Shown here: positions 44,622 through 55,194 of the stretch, piece by piece | How the letters are laid out: each line of letters opens with the position of its first letter | How positions within the stretch are numbered: the first letter of the stretch is position 1 | Source: Paraburkholderia atlantica | GTDB taxonomy: Bacteria > Pseudomonadota > Gammaproteobacteria > Burkholderiales > Burkholderiaceae | Assembly: GCF_009362785.1 (NCBI RefSeq) | Contig: NZ_WHNQ01000002.1 | Coordinates: 186,001-250,000, forward strand | Length of the DNA: 64,000 bases | Direction of reading: 5' to 3' | Made by a program: the position numbers and the translations under genes | Notes under the pieces: model-generated | Database searches by the model: none | Told to the model about the DNA's origin: nothing | What the model saw: only the letters and a program-made list of their open reading frames with translations

Positions 44622-45713
44622 TTACTGTTGCTGTTGTTGCTGCTTTTGCTGCTCTTCGAGCTGTTGCTGCTTCAACTGGTCCTGACGCTTCTGCTCGGCC
44701 TTTTCGGCGGCCTGCTTTTGACGTGCTTCGACATCGAGCTTGTGCTGCGCGGCCTCGGCCTGCTTTCGCTCGAAGTTCTCCTGTTTCTGCTGGCGCTCCA
44801 GGGCCTGTTGCGCGCCCTGCCGACGCGCTTCCTCGAGCTTGCGCTGGTAGTCGCTCTGCTTCTGGTCGTAGGCCTTCTGATTGGCCGCCGACTGCGCCGG
44901 CGTGACACCACGCTGCGCCTGCTCGAGTGCGTGCTGGCGCTGCTTCTGTTCGTAGGCCTGCGCATTGGCCTGGTGCTGCGGTGCCGCGGCATTGCGCTGC
45001 GCCTGCTCGAGCGCGTGCTGACGCTGCTTGTCCTCGTACGCCTGCGCATTGGCTTCGCGCTGCGGCGCCTCGGCGTTGCGCTGCGCCTGATCAAGCGCGT
45101 GCTGACGCTGCTTTTCCTGATACGCCTGCTCGTTGCGCGCGTCTTCGGCGGCGCGTGCCGGCGCTTCCGCCTCGTTTTGCGCGCGCCGCATTGCCGTGCG
45201 TTCGTCGCGCTCGCGGGCGCGCTGCGCACGCTGCTCGGCGTCGAGCGCGAGCTGTTCCTTGCGGATGTCCGCCTGCACGCTGCGCATCGCGTCGCGCGCG
45301 CGATTCAGACAGTGATTGACGAAGAAGCGGCTGTAGCAGTTGTGTTGCGCGACAGCGAATTGATAGTTGTTGTCGTCGGTGCGCTGATTGAGCACCTGTT
45401 GCCGCTCGTCGAACGACTTGTCCAGCGCGGCTGCATCACTCGCGCTTTGAGGGGTGCCGGCCGTTGCCGCGGCTTGCGGGCCCGACGCCGCGACCGGCGC
45501 AGTACCTTGCGCGGGGGTCGCGCTCTGCGCCGCGGCCGACAGCGGCACGGCGAGCGCAGCAGCGATCACGCACGACGCGGCCGCCGTTACAACCGACGGA
45601 CCGAACCAGCGCAACGAAACCAGCGGCAATTGAGACGAACCCCGAGACGAACCCGGCAGCGAACCTGACGCCAGCGAAGAGACCAGGCGGTTGAGGGACA
45701 AGGAGATTGGCAA
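44622..45713 (-). CDS. Secreted coiled-coil protein with 28-residue repeats, function unknown
   Basis: This protein of up to 363 residues has a hydrophobic signal segment (VVTAAASCVIAAALAVPLSA, about 41-60), a short Ala/Pro linker and a conserved-looking Cys pair (HNCYSRFFVNHCLNRARD, Cys126 and Cys135). The remainder is a charged, Gln/Ala/Arg-rich helix to the end. Residues 194-277 hold three near-identical 28-residue repeats (AYxxKQRQHALxQAQRN), equal to four heptads each, plus a degenerate fourth. The tail ends in a poly-Gln tract. The start is uncertain: the frame opens with TTG at 45713 without a clear ribosome-binding site, and later TTG codons before the signal segment are possible. Probably periplasmic; no known function. 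Confidence 0.7.
   Translation of the reverse strand: MPISLSLNRLVSSLASGSLPGSSRGSSQLPLVSLRWFGPSVVTAAASCVIAAALAVPLSAAAQSATPAQGTAPVAASGPQAAATAGTPQSASDAAALDKSFDERQQVLNQRTDDNNYQFAVAQHNCYSRFFVNHCLNRARDAMRSVQADIRKEQLALDAEQRAQRARERDERTAMRRAQNEAEAPARAAEDARNEQAYQEKQRQHALDQAQRNAEAPQREANAQAYEDKQRQHALEQAQRNAAAPQHQANAQAYEQKQRQHALEQAQRGVTPAQSAANQKAYDQKQSDYQRKLEEARRQGAQQALERQQKQENFERKQAEAAQHKLDVEARQKQAAEKAEQKRQDQLKQQQLEEQQKQQQQQQ
44883..45134 (-). repeat. Three 84-bp tandem repeats in the coiled-coil gene
   Basis: Three in-frame 84-bp units encode residues 194-277, each 28 residues long; a diverged fourth unit extends to about 44799. The unit length is a multiple of seven residues, so copy change would preserve coiled-coil register. 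Confidence 0.85.
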
Positions 45714-45888
45714 CGTCGTAGAGGGTCAACGGAACATGCCCGAAATTCTAACACCCCACGGTTGAGCCCTTTGGCATTTATGGCAAAATGCCCCGCTCTA
45801 GCAACCTGGTCGCGGCGCACGCCGGGCCTGTCCCAAATTGCCGCCCGCGCGCGGCCCATCACTGAGTCCGCAGGAACACCAAGACCTT

Positions 45889-48240
45889 ATGACGGAAACC
45901 GTAGCACTCAAGATCGTCCAGCGCATCGCCACCGAACTGTCCGTCCAGCCGCGCCAGGTCGCGGCCGCGGTGGAACTACTCGACGAAGGCGCGACTGTTC
46001 CGTTCATCGCCCGTTACCGCAAGGAAGTGACCGGCAATCTCGACGACACGCAACTGCGCAATCTCGAGGAACGCCTGCTCTATCTGCGCGAGCTGGAAGA
46101 CCGGCGCGCGGCGATCATCGCGAGCATCGACGAACAGGGCAAGCTCACCGACGAACTGCGCGGCGCGATCGAAGGCGCCGACAGCAAACAGGTGCTGGAA
46201 GACCTCTATCTGCCGTACAGACCGAAGCGCCGCACGCGCGCGCAGATCGCGCGCGAAGCCGGTTTGCAGCCGCTGGCGGACGCGCTGCTCGGCAATCCGC
46301 TGCTCGATCCGCAAACCGAAGCAGCGGCCTACGTGGACGCCGACAAAGGCGTCGCCGATGTGAAGGCCGCGCTCGACGGCGCGCGCGACATCCTCTCCGA
46401 ACAGTTCGGCGAAACCGCCGAACTGCTCGGCAAGCTGCGCGACTACCTGTTCAACCAGGGCGTGGTGTCGTCGAAGGTCGTGGAAGGCAAGGAAACGGCG
46501 GAGGAAGAGAAATTCCGCGACTACTACGACTACGCCGAAACGATCCGCACGGTGCCGTCGCATCGCGCGCTCGCGCTGTTCCGCGGCCGCAATGCCGGCG
46601 TGCTGATGATCAAGCTCGGCCTCGGCGAAGAGCTCGACGCGCAGGTGCCGCACCCGGGTGAAGCGCTGATCGCGCGGCATTTCGGCATCGCCAATCAGAA
46701 CCGCCCTGCCGACAAGTGGCTCTCCGACGTCTGTCGCTGGTGCTGGCGAGTGAAGGTGCAGCCGCACCTCGAAAACGAGCTGCTGACCAACCTGCGCGAT
46801 GAAGCCGAACACGAAGCGATCCGCGTGTTCGCGCGCAATCTGAAAGATCTGCTGCTCGCGGCGCCCGCTGGTCCGAAGGCCGTGATCGGTCTCGATCCGG
46901 GCCTGCGCACCGGCGTGAAAGTGGCGGTGGTCGACCGCACCGGCAAGGTGCTCGCGACCGACACGATCTACCCGCACGAGCCGCGCCGCGACTGGGACGG
47001 CTCGCTCGCGAAGCTCGCGCGCCTTGCCGCGCAAACGCAGGCCGAGCTGATCAGCATCGGCAACGGCACCGCGTCGCGTGAAACGGACAAGCTCGCGAGC
47101 GAGCTGATCGCGCGTCACCCGGAGCTGAAGCTGCAGAAGATCGTCGTGTCGGAAGCAGGTGCGTCCGTGTACTCGGCGTCCGAACTCGCAGCAAAGGAAT
47201 TCCCCGACATGGACGTGTCGCTGCGCGGCGCGGTGTCGATCGCGCGACGTCTGCAAGACCCGCTCGCCGAGCTCGTGAAGATCGAGCCGAAGGCGATCGG
47301 CGTCGGCCAGTATCAGCACGACGTGAACCAGCGCGAACTCGCGCGCTCGCTCGACGCGGTCGTCGAAGATTGCGTGAACGCGGTCGGCGTCGATGCCAAC
47401 ACCGCGTCGGTCGCGCTGCTCGCGCGGGTATCTGGTTTGAACGCGACGCTCGCGCGCAACATCGTCGACTATCGTGATGCGAACGGACCGTTCCCGTCGC
47501 GCGAACATCTGCGCAAGGTACCCCGCCTTGGCGACAAGACCTTCGAGCAGGCCGCCGGCTTCCTGCGCATCAACAACGGCGAGAATCCGCTCGACCGCTC
47601 GTCGGTGCACCCGGAGGCGTATCCGGTCGTCCAGCGCATTCTCGCGAAGATCAGCAAGCAGGTCGGTGAAGTGCTCGGCAATCGCGACGCGTTGCGCGGA
47701 CTGTCACCCACCGAATTCGTCGACGAGCGCTTCGGGCTGCCAACCGTGCGCGACATCCTGGTCGAACTCGAAAAGCCGGGCCGCGATCCGCGTCCCGAGT
47801 TCAAGACCGCGACGTTCCGCGAAGGCGTCGAGAAGGTCAGCGACCTGATCCCGGGGATGGTGCTCGAAGGCGTCGTGACGAACGTCGCGGCGTTCGGCGC
47901 GTTCATCGACGTCGGCGTGCATCAGGACGGTCTCGTGCACGTGTCGGCGATGTCGACGAAGTTCGTGAAGGACCCGCACGAGGTCGTGAAGGCCGGTCAG
48001 ATCGTCAAGGTCAAGGTGCTGGAGGTCGACGTGAAACGCCAGCGCATCGCGCTGACGATGCGTCTCGACGACGAACCCGGCGCAGCGGCCGCGCGCAGCG
48101 GCGGCGGTGCGCAGCAGGATCGCGGCGACTCTGGCGGCTTCAACCGCGGCGGAGCGGGACGCGGCGCACCGCAGCGCTCGCGCGAACCGGAGCCGGGCGG
48201 CGCGATGGCGGCCGCGTTTGCGAAGCTCAAGCAGAAGTGA
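45889..48240 (+). CDS. tex: Transcription accessory protein Tex (S1 RNA-binding)
   Basis: This 783-residue protein has the Tex layout. An N-terminal helical region has [20 protein letters not shown] and [16 protein letters not shown]. The YqgF-like domain has [18 protein letters not shown]. Helix-hairpin-helix motifs follow ([19 protein letters not shown]), then a C-terminal S1 domain ([20 protein letters not shown]). The last 40 residues are Gly/Arg-rich, unlike E. coli YhgF, and might bind RNA. Tex is a highly conserved cytoplasmic protein linked to RNA metabolism and, in Bordetella, toxin gene expression. I chose the ATG at 45889 from the conserved N-terminus. It is convergent with kup. 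Confidence 0.95.
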   Translation: MTETVALKIVQRIATELSVQPRQVAAAVELLDEGATVPFIARYRKEVTGNLDDTQLRNLEERLLYLRELEDRRAAIIASIDEQGKLTDELRGAIEGADSKQVLEDLYLPYRPKRRTRAQIAREAGLQPLADALLGNPLLDPQTEAAAYVDADKGVADVKAALDGARDILSEQFGETAELLGKLRDYLFNQGVVSSKVVEGKETAEEEKFRDYYDYAETIRTVPSHRALALFRGRNAGVLMIKLGLGEELDAQVPHPGEALIARHFGIANQNRPADKWLSDVCRWCWRVKVQPHLENELLTNLRDEAEHEAIRVFARNLKDLLLAAPAGPKAVIGLDPGLRTGVKVAVVDRTGKVLATDTIYPHEPRRDWDGSLAKLARLAAQTQAELISIGNGTASRETDKLASELIARHPELKLQKIVVSEAGASVYSASELAAKEFPDMDVSLRGAVSIARRLQDPLAELVKIEPKAIGVGQYQHDVNQRELARSLDAVVEDCVNAVGVDANTASVALLARVSGLNATLARNIVDYRDANGPFPSREHLRKVPRLGDKTFEQAAGFLRINNGENPLDRSSVHPEAYPVVQRILAKISKQVGEVLGNRDALRGLSPTEFVDERFGLPTVRDILVELEKPGRDPRPEFKTATFREGVEKVSDLIPGMVLEGVVTNVAAFGAFIDVGVHQDGLVHVSAMSTKFVKDPHEVVKAGQIVKVKVLEVDVKRQRIALTMRLDDEPGAAAARSGGGAQQDRGDSGGFNRGGAGRGAPQRSREPEPGGAMAAAFAKLKQK

Positions 48241-48333
48241 GCGTGTCGGACCGGGGCGCATCGTTGCACGTGCTCTGGTCCGTTGCATGACCGTGTCGCG
48301 CGCTCGGCCGCTTTTACGCACACGCGCATAGAC

Positions 48334-48362
48334 AAAAAGCCCACGCATTGCGTGGGCTTTTC
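48334..48362. terminator. Bidirectional rho-independent terminator
   Basis: A 10-bp perfect stem (48336-48345 with 48351-48360) has a 5-nt loop, flanked by an A-run on the left and T residues on the right. It lies between the convergent tex and kup genes. Confidence 0.85.
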
Positions 48363-48393
48363 GTTGGCGCTCCCGCATGTCACGCGCGGACCG

Positions 48394-50280
48394 TCAAATC
48401 TCGATCTTCGTCCCCAGTTCCACGACCCGGTTAGCCGGGATGCTGAAAAAGTCGGTAGGCTTCGCGGCGTTCTGATGCATCCACGCGAACACCCGCTCAC
48501 GCCACACCGACATGCCAGGCAATTGCGTCGGCACCACCGTTTCGCGCGCGAGGAAGAACGACGTGTCCATCAATTCGAAGGTCATGTCGTGCGTGCGGCC
48601 GACGTCGAGCAGCACCGCCTTCACGTCGGGCGTTTCGTTGAAGCCGTAGGCTGCCTTCACCAGCCACAGGCCACCGTTCATGTCCTTCACGGTCACGCGA
48701 TCGGAGTCCTTCACGTACGGAATGTCACGCGTGACGAAGGTCAGGAAGATCGTGCGCTCGTGCAGCACCTTGTTGTGCTTCAGGTTGTGCAGCAGGCTCA
48801 CTGGCACCAGCGAATCGCTGCCGGTCAGATAGATCGCGGTGCCCGACACGCGATGCGGCGGATGCGCGAGCAGTCCCTGCAGGAACGGCATCAACGGAAT
48901 ACCGTCGGCGGCGGTGCGTTCCTTCACGATCATCCTGCCCTTGAACCACGTCATCAGCAGGAAGAACAGCAGGCCGCCGATGCACAGCGGCAACCAGCCG
49001 CCCTCCTCGACCTTCAGGAGGTTCGCGCCGAAAAAGCCGAGGTCGACCACCAGGAACACGCCGATGATGAGCCCGACGAGCAGTTTGTTCCAGTTCCACA
49101 CTTTCACCATCACGACGCAGGCGAGGATCGTCGTGATCACCATCGTTGCCGTCACCGCGATACCGTAGGCGGCCGCCAGATTGTCGGAGCTCTTGAACGC
49201 GATCACGATGCACAGGATGATGAACAGCAGCATCCAGTTCACGACCGGCACATAGATCTGCCCGATCGCGAGTTCGGACGTGTGCAGGACCTTCATGCGC
49301 GGCACGTAGCCGAGCTGGATCGCCTGACTCGTCAGCGAGTAGGCACCCGAAATCACCGCCTGCGAAGCGATCACCGTCGCGACCGTCGACAGCACCACGA
49401 GCGGCAACAGCGCCCAGTCCGGCGCGAGCAGGAAGAACGGATTTTCGATCGCCTTCGAGTCGTGCATCAGCAGCGCGCCCTGGCCGAAGTAGTTCAGCAC
49501 CAGCGACGGCATCACGAGCACGTACCAAGCCATGCGGATCGGCTTTGCTCCGAAGTGGCCCATGTCCGCGTACAGCGCTTCGGCGCCGGTCAGCACCAGC
49601 ACGACCGAGCCGAGCACCACATAGGCCTGCAGCACGTGCGCGGCCATGAAGGTGTACGCATAGTACGGATTGAGCGCGCGGATTACGCTCGGCGACTGCA
49701 TGATATGCCACAGGCCGAGCGCGGCGAGCACGAGGAACCACAGCGTCATGATCGGCCCGAACAGACGGCCGACCGTGGCCGTGCCGTGCCGCTGGATCCA
49801 GAACAGCACGATCAGGATCACGATGGTCAGCGGAATCACCAGATGCGACAGATGCGGCGCGGCGATTTCCAGACCTTCGACCGCCGAGATCACCGAGATC
49901 GCCGGCGTGATCACCGCGTCGCCGTAAAACATGCAGGCACCGAAGATACCGAGCATCATCAGAAGGCCGGCCATTCTGGATTTCTGATCGACCGAGCGCA
50001 ACGCCAGCGCCATCAGCGCGAGGACGCCACCCTCGCCGTTGTTGTCGGCGCGCATCACGAACAGCACGTACTTGACGCCGACCACGATCATGATTGCCCA
50101 GAACAGCAGCGAGATCACGCCCAGGATCGACTGATCGGTCAACGGGATACCATGCGACGGGCTGAAGGCTTCCTTCAGCGAGTACAACGGACTCGTACCG
50201 ATGTCGCCGAACACCACTCCGATCGCGGCAATCGCAAGGGAAGGAAGCGGCTGTTTGTGCTCGTGGTTGTTATCTGTCAT
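48394..50280 (-). CDS. kup: Low-affinity potassium uptake protein Kup
   Basis: This 628-residue protein matches the Kup/HAK/KT family. It has an N-terminal cytoplasmic segment, about 12 membrane helices with the typical [19 protein letters not shown] and [17 protein letters not shown], and a cytoplasmic C-terminal domain of about 170 residues. Kup imports K+ with H+ and, in E. coli, is inhibited by c-di-AMP-like or osmotic signals only indirectly. It is 622 aa in E. coli. The ATG at 50280 is supported by the family N-terminus. It is flanked by terminators on both sides, so it is monocistronic. Confidence 0.96.
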   Translation of the reverse strand: MTDNNHEHKQPLPSLAIAAIGVVFGDIGTSPLYSLKEAFSPSHGIPLTDQSILGVISLLFWAIMIVVGVKYVLFVMRADNNGEGGVLALMALALRSVDQKSRMAGLLMMLGIFGACMFYGDAVITPAISVISAVEGLEIAAPHLSHLVIPLTIVILIVLFWIQRHGTATVGRLFGPIMTLWFLVLAALGLWHIMQSPSVIRALNPYYAYTFMAAHVLQAYVVLGSVVLVLTGAEALYADMGHFGAKPIRMAWYVLVMPSLVLNYFGQGALLMHDSKAIENPFFLLAPDWALLPLVVLSTVATVIASQAVISGAYSLTSQAIQLGYVPRMKVLHTSELAIGQIYVPVVNWMLLFIILCIVIAFKSSDNLAAAYGIAVTATMVITTILACVVMVKVWNWNKLLVGLIIGVFLVVDLGFFGANLLKVEEGGWLPLCIGGLLFFLLMTWFKGRMIVKERTAADGIPLMPFLQGLLAHPPHRVSGTAIYLTGSDSLVPVSLLHNLKHNKVLHERTIFLTFVTRDIPYVKDSDRVTVKDMNGGLWLVKAAYGFNETPDVKAVLLDVGRTHDMTFELMDTSFFLARETVVPTQLPGMSVWRERVFAWMHQNAAKPTDFFSIPANRVVELGTKIEI

Positions 50281-50450
50281 GGACGCGAGGAAATCCGTTC
50301 CCGGGCGGAAAAAACGACCGCTATTTTAAACTGCCCATCCGGTACCGCCCGGCTTGTTGTGGATACGCCACGTGGATGTCCGCGCAGTGTAGCACTGCGA
50401 TATGGACGCGTCTGCCGCGGGGCGGGCGTCCCGGCGCCGCGTGGCTCATA

Positions 50451-50482
50451 AAAAAAACGGAGCCCGACTGGGCTCCGTTTTG
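50451..50482 (-). terminator. Rho-independent terminator of the phosphoribosyltransferase gene
   Basis: A stem of 11 bp (50455-50465 with 50470-50480) has a GACT loop and is followed on the minus strand by a run of eight T residues. It ends the long housekeeping block. Confidence 0.9.
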
Positions 50483-50512
50483 TGACACCGCGATGACCCA
50501 CGCGGCCTCGCA

Positions 50513-51085
50513 TCAATTGCCCGACGCCTCCTCGGCCTGGGCAATGCCGCGCTTGATCCACGCGCCGAGGTTATGCGGACGCACCGTGTCCCACTCCTCG
50601 AACGGCTGATGAATCCACGGGTTGGTGGGCAGGTACTGCACGTGGTAATCGGGCTTCACTTTCGAGCAGCCCTTGTACCACAGCACCGCCGAGCGCACCG
50701 CGGTGATGGCCGGATAGCGTTCCTTCAGATGCTGCTGCACGCGCGCGAGCGTGACACCCGAATCGACGAGGTCGTCGACGAGCAGCACGTTGCCGTGCAG
50801 TTCGCCGCGGGTCATCGTGATGTATTGCGCGATGTCGAGTTCGCCCTGCTGCGTGCCCGCCGCCTCGCGATACGAGCTCGTTGCGAGAATGGCCAGCGGC
50901 AGATCGTAGATGCGCGACAGCTGGTCGCCGACGCGCAGACCGCCGCGCGCGAGGCACAGGATCTTGTCGAACTTCCAGCCCGATTCGTGCACGGCGAGTG
51001 CGAGCACCTCGATCAGCCGGTGATATTCGTCCCAGCCGACCCACAGGTTCTTGTCGTCGTTACGCGGATCTTTCATCGCGATCAT
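50513..51085 (-). CDS. Phosphoribosyltransferase (purine salvage, hypoxanthine/xanthine-type)
   Basis: This 190-residue protein has the type I phosphoribosyltransferase fold. The signature is LLVDDLVDSGVTLARVQQHL, the PRPP-binding loop. CLARGGLRVGDQLSRIYDLP and VLWYKGCSKVKPDYHVQYLP match the xanthine/guanine phosphoribosyltransferase group. It would convert a purine base and PRPP to a nucleotide. It follows purA directly. I chose the ATG at 51085, which has AAGG 7 nt upstream and lies 18 nt after the purA stop; earlier GTG/ATG codons at 51103-51098 abut that stop. Which base it uses cannot be told from sequence. Confidence 0.85.
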   Translation of the reverse strand: MIAMKDPRNDDKNLWVGWDEYHRLIEVLALAVHESGWKFDKILCLARGGLRVGDQLSRIYDLPLAILATSSYREAAGTQQGELDIAQYITMTRGELHGNVLLVDDLVDSGVTLARVQQHLKERYPAITAVRSAVLWYKGCSKVKPDYHVQYLPTNPWIHQPFEEWDTVRPHNLGAWIKRGIAQAEEASGN

Positions 51086-51103
51086 TGGTACACCTTGCAT
51101 CAC

Positions 51104-52480
<1,377 letters not shown>

Positions 52481-52626
52481 TTACCTAGGTTCGCGGAAGC
52501 TTCCGGAATTTTTCCGTTTCCGCTCAACGGTATGCACGTTATGTTGAGTATTGCGAGGGATGCGCGGCCGCGAAGAGTCGCTCGGCCGCGCCCGGTTCGG
52601 GCGATGGTTCACCGCCCTGGGGCGAA

Positions 52627-52648
52627 CGCCGGAAACGTGTTTCCGGCG
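52627..52648. other. Perfect hairpin between hisZ and purA
   Basis: A 10-bp perfect stem (52627-52636 with 52639-52648) has a 2-nt centre. It lies 21 bp after the hisZ stop. No T-run follows on the minus strand, so a terminator role is doubtful; it may protect or process the mRNA. A second palindrome CGGAAGCTTCCG is at 52494-52505, near the purA start. Confidence 0.45.
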
Positions 52649-52669
52649 GAGTCGATCGGAACGCGCGGC

Positions 52670-53821
52670 TCAAGCGCGCGGTTCGACCACCCATGCGCCA
52701 TTGCGCTCGACCAGCACGCGGTCGAACGCGAATTCATCGAGATCGTGCTTGTGGCCAGGCAGCGCCTGGATCACCACTTCACCGGCGTCGCGCAATGCCG
52801 CGACCGCCATGCGCAACGCTTCGTCGTGCCGCCACGGCGCGAGGATCGCGCTGCTGCGCGCTTCGATCGGCGAGATCCGCGCGACTTCACGCAGATCCAG
52901 CGAAAAACCCGTTGCCGCGCGGGCGCGGCCATAGGCCTGGCCGACGTGGTCGTAACGGCCGCCGCGCGCCACCGCGTTCGGCACACCGTCCACGTAAGCG
53001 GAGAACATCACGCCGCTGTGGTACGCGTAGCCGCGCAGATCGGCGAGGTCGATCATCACTTCGGCGCCGTCGACCTGGCTCGCGAGGAACGCGAGGTCGT
53101 CGAGCGCGCGGGCGATCGCCGGCGAATTCGGCAGACGCGCGCGGGCCTCTTCGAGCACCGATGCGTCGCCGTACAAAGTGGGCAGCGCGCGCAGCGCATC
53201 GCGAATCACCGGCGAGAATTGCGCGGTCATCTCGACGAGGCGCGGCACGTCCTTGCCGGCCAGGGCGTCGTAGAGCGCCTGGCCGAGTTCCTCTGCGGCC
53301 GGCTCGGCTTCGATCAGCGCCGCCAGCACGCCCGCGTGACACAGGTCCAGACGCACCTTCGCGAGTCCGGCGAGACGCAGTGCGTCGAGCATCAGCTGCT
53401 GGATCTCGAGGTCCGCTTCGAGGCCCGCGTGGCCGTAGATTTCCGCGCCGATCTGGATCTGCTCACGCGTCGCATGCAGGCCGCGCGGGCGCGTATGCGC
53501 GACGTTGCCCGCGTAGCAAAGACGCGTCACGCCCTGGCGGTTCAGCAGATGCGCGTCGATGCGCGCGACCTGCGGCGTGATATCGGCGCGCAGACCGAGC
53601 GTGCGGCCCGACAGTTGATCGACGAGCTTGAAGGTGCGCAGATTCAGATCGTGCCCACCGCCGGTCAGCAGCGACTCGAGGTATTCGAGCAGCGGCGGCA
53701 TCACCATCTCGTAGCCGTACGAGCGGAAACGGTCCAGCAAATGACGCCGCAATTCTTCGATCTTGCGGGCCTCCGACGGCAGCACGTCGGCGATATTCTC
53801 AGGAAGCAACCAGGTCGACAT
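52670..53821 (-). CDS. hisZ: ATP phosphoribosyltransferase regulatory subunit HisZ
   Basis: This 383-residue protein resembles histidyl-tRNA synthetase but is a paralogue that partners the short form of HisG. The class II-like motifs are visible ([39 protein letters not shown]) but the C-terminal anticodon-binding domain of HisRS is missing. HisZ carries the histidine feedback site and activates HisG in the first step of histidine synthesis. Presence of hisS at 62035-63375 in the same window makes the paralogy clear. hisG is not here. It belongs to the block hflX-hflK-hflC-DUF2065-hisZ-purA. Confidence 0.96.
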   Translation of the reverse strand: MSTWLLPENIADVLPSEARKIEELRRHLLDRFRSYGYEMVMPPLLEYLESLLTGGGHDLNLRTFKLVDQLSGRTLGLRADITPQVARIDAHLLNRQGVTRLCYAGNVAHTRPRGLHATREQIQIGAEIYGHAGLEADLEIQQLMLDALRLAGLAKVRLDLCHAGVLAALIEAEPAAEELGQALYDALAGKDVPRLVEMTAQFSPVIRDALRALPTLYGDASVLEEARARLPNSPAIARALDDLAFLASQVDGAEVMIDLADLRGYAYHSGVMFSAYVDGVPNAVARGGRYDHVGQAYGRARAATGFSLDLREVARISPIEARSSAILAPWRHDEALRMAVAALRDAGEVVIQALPGHKHDLDEFAFDRVLVERNGAWVVEPRA

Positions 53822-54038
53822 CGATACAGTCCTACGGCGTTGAACACGGCGTCTTGAAGCGCCGATGATGAGAGTGAATGGCGTGTAGCGGCTTGATTCT
53901 GGCGGCTGACACCGACGCTCGGGCAGCGTTTTGCGGCTCGCATCCGACTTGCGGCGGCTGGACCGGACAATCGGCGTTTCGCTCGGGCGGGTGAAACACG
54001 CCGCAACGCGCGGCGTTCGTCAGACAAGCAAGCCGGCT

Positions 54039-54230
54039 TCAGGTCGCGATGAACAGTAGAACCAGCCCGAGCAACATCACGATGAGCCCGCCGACACGAA
54101 TCTGATGCAGCGGTCGTTCCGCTATTTTACGGAACGTGTCGCGCCAGGCGCTCGGAAAAACGAACGGAAACATCCCCTCGATAATCAGCATCAGCGCGAT
54201 CGCGAGCAGTAACGAACCAGCTATGTCCAT
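54039..54230 (-). CDS. DUF2065 small membrane protein (YjeT-like)
   Basis: This 63-residue protein has two hydrophobic helices (LLLAIALMLIIEGMFPFVFP and GGLIVMLLGLVLLFI) joined by a short basic loop with WRDTFRKIAERPLHQIRV. It matches the DUF2065 family, usually found beside hflC and purA. It is probably an inner-membrane protein; its function is unknown. It lies 43 bp after hflC, with a 217-bp gap before hisZ. Confidence 0.9.
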   Translation of the reverse strand: MDIAGSLLLAIALMLIIEGMFPFVFPSAWRDTFRKIAERPLHQIRVGGLIVMLLGLVLLFIAT

Positions 54231-54273
54231 GCGAGTGAAGCGGCCGCGATGCGGATGCCGCGGCCTTCGGTAA

Positions 54274-55179
54274 TCAGCGTTTGTGCGCAGCAGGCGCGGA
54301 AGCGTCCGGGGCGACGCCGCCGGTCGGGCTACGCATGAAGCGGAAGAACTCGCTGCTGGAGTCGACCACGATCAGATCGCCCGGTTTGAAGGTCTTCCGA
54401 TACGCCTGCATGCTTTGATAGAACTGGTAGAACTGCGGGTCCTTGCCGAACGCTTCGGCGGCGATCTCCGCGGCCTTCGCATCGCCTTCGCCACGAATGC
54501 CCTGCGCCTGCGCGAGGCCGTCGGCGAGCACCGCCTGTTGCTTCGCGAGCGCGTCCGCGCGGATCTGATTCGCTTCGGCGGCGCCCTTCGCGCGCTCGTC
54601 CGCCGCGATCTGCTGGCGCGCGGCGATCATGCGCTTGAACACCGAGTCGGCCACCGCCGCCGGGAAATCGACACGCGTGAGCTGTACGTCCACGACCGAC
54701 ACGCCGAGCGATGCCGCGCTCTTGTCCATCGCACCGCGCGCCTCTTCGGCGACCGTCTGCTGTTTGGCGAGCGCGTCGGACAGCGTGAACTTGCCGAACG
54801 CGTCGCCGAGCGCGCCGCGCGACAGCAGCGCGAGCCGGTCCGGCAGGCTTTGCGGATCACCCTTCGTTTCGGCGATCAGCTTCAGCGGATCGGTCACACG
54901 GAACTTGACGACCGGATTGACCAGCAGATCGGTTTTATCGGACGTGACGTAATGATCTTCGTCGGGTGCGTCGAGCGACTGGATGCGATTGTCGACGAAC
55001 GTCACCGTTTGCAACGGCGGCGGCAGTTTCACGTGCAACCCCGGGCCGAGCAGCTTGGGCATGGCATCGCCGCGCGCGGACAGCACGGCCATATGCCGTT
55101 GATCGACGACGAACACCATCGACGATGCCGCGAACAGCACGATGACGACGGCGACGACGAGCGCAATGATTCGGTTCAT
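54274..55179 (-). CDS. hflC: HflC, regulator of FtsH protease
   Basis: This 301-residue protein has one N-terminal membrane helix and a large periplasmic SPFH/band 7 domain (DLLVNPVVKFRVTDPLKLIA, DVQLTRVDFPAAVADSVF), followed by a coiled coil with ERAKGAAEANQIRADALAKQ. With HflK it forms a large cage around FtsH that restricts access of membrane proteins to the protease. It is 15 bp after hflK. Confidence 0.96.
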   Translation of the reverse strand: MNRIIALVVAVVIVLFAASSMVFVVDQRHMAVLSARGDAMPKLLGPGLHVKLPPPLQTVTFVDNRIQSLDAPDEDHYVTSDKTDLLVNPVVKFRVTDPLKLIAETKGDPQSLPDRLALLSRGALGDAFGKFTLSDALAKQQTVAEEARGAMDKSAASLGVSVVDVQLTRVDFPAAVADSVFKRMIAARQQIAADERAKGAAEANQIRADALAKQQAVLADGLAQAQGIRGEGDAKAAEIAAEAFGKDPQFYQFYQSMQAYRKTFKPGDLIVVDSSSEFFRFMRSPTGGVAPDASAPAAHKR

Positions 55180-55194
55180 ATTCTTGTGCGCTCC

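Noticed and set aside
52670..53821. A second histidyl-tRNA synthetase
   Set aside because: The anticodon-binding domain is missing and the pattern fits HisZ; a complete hisS is at 62035-63375.
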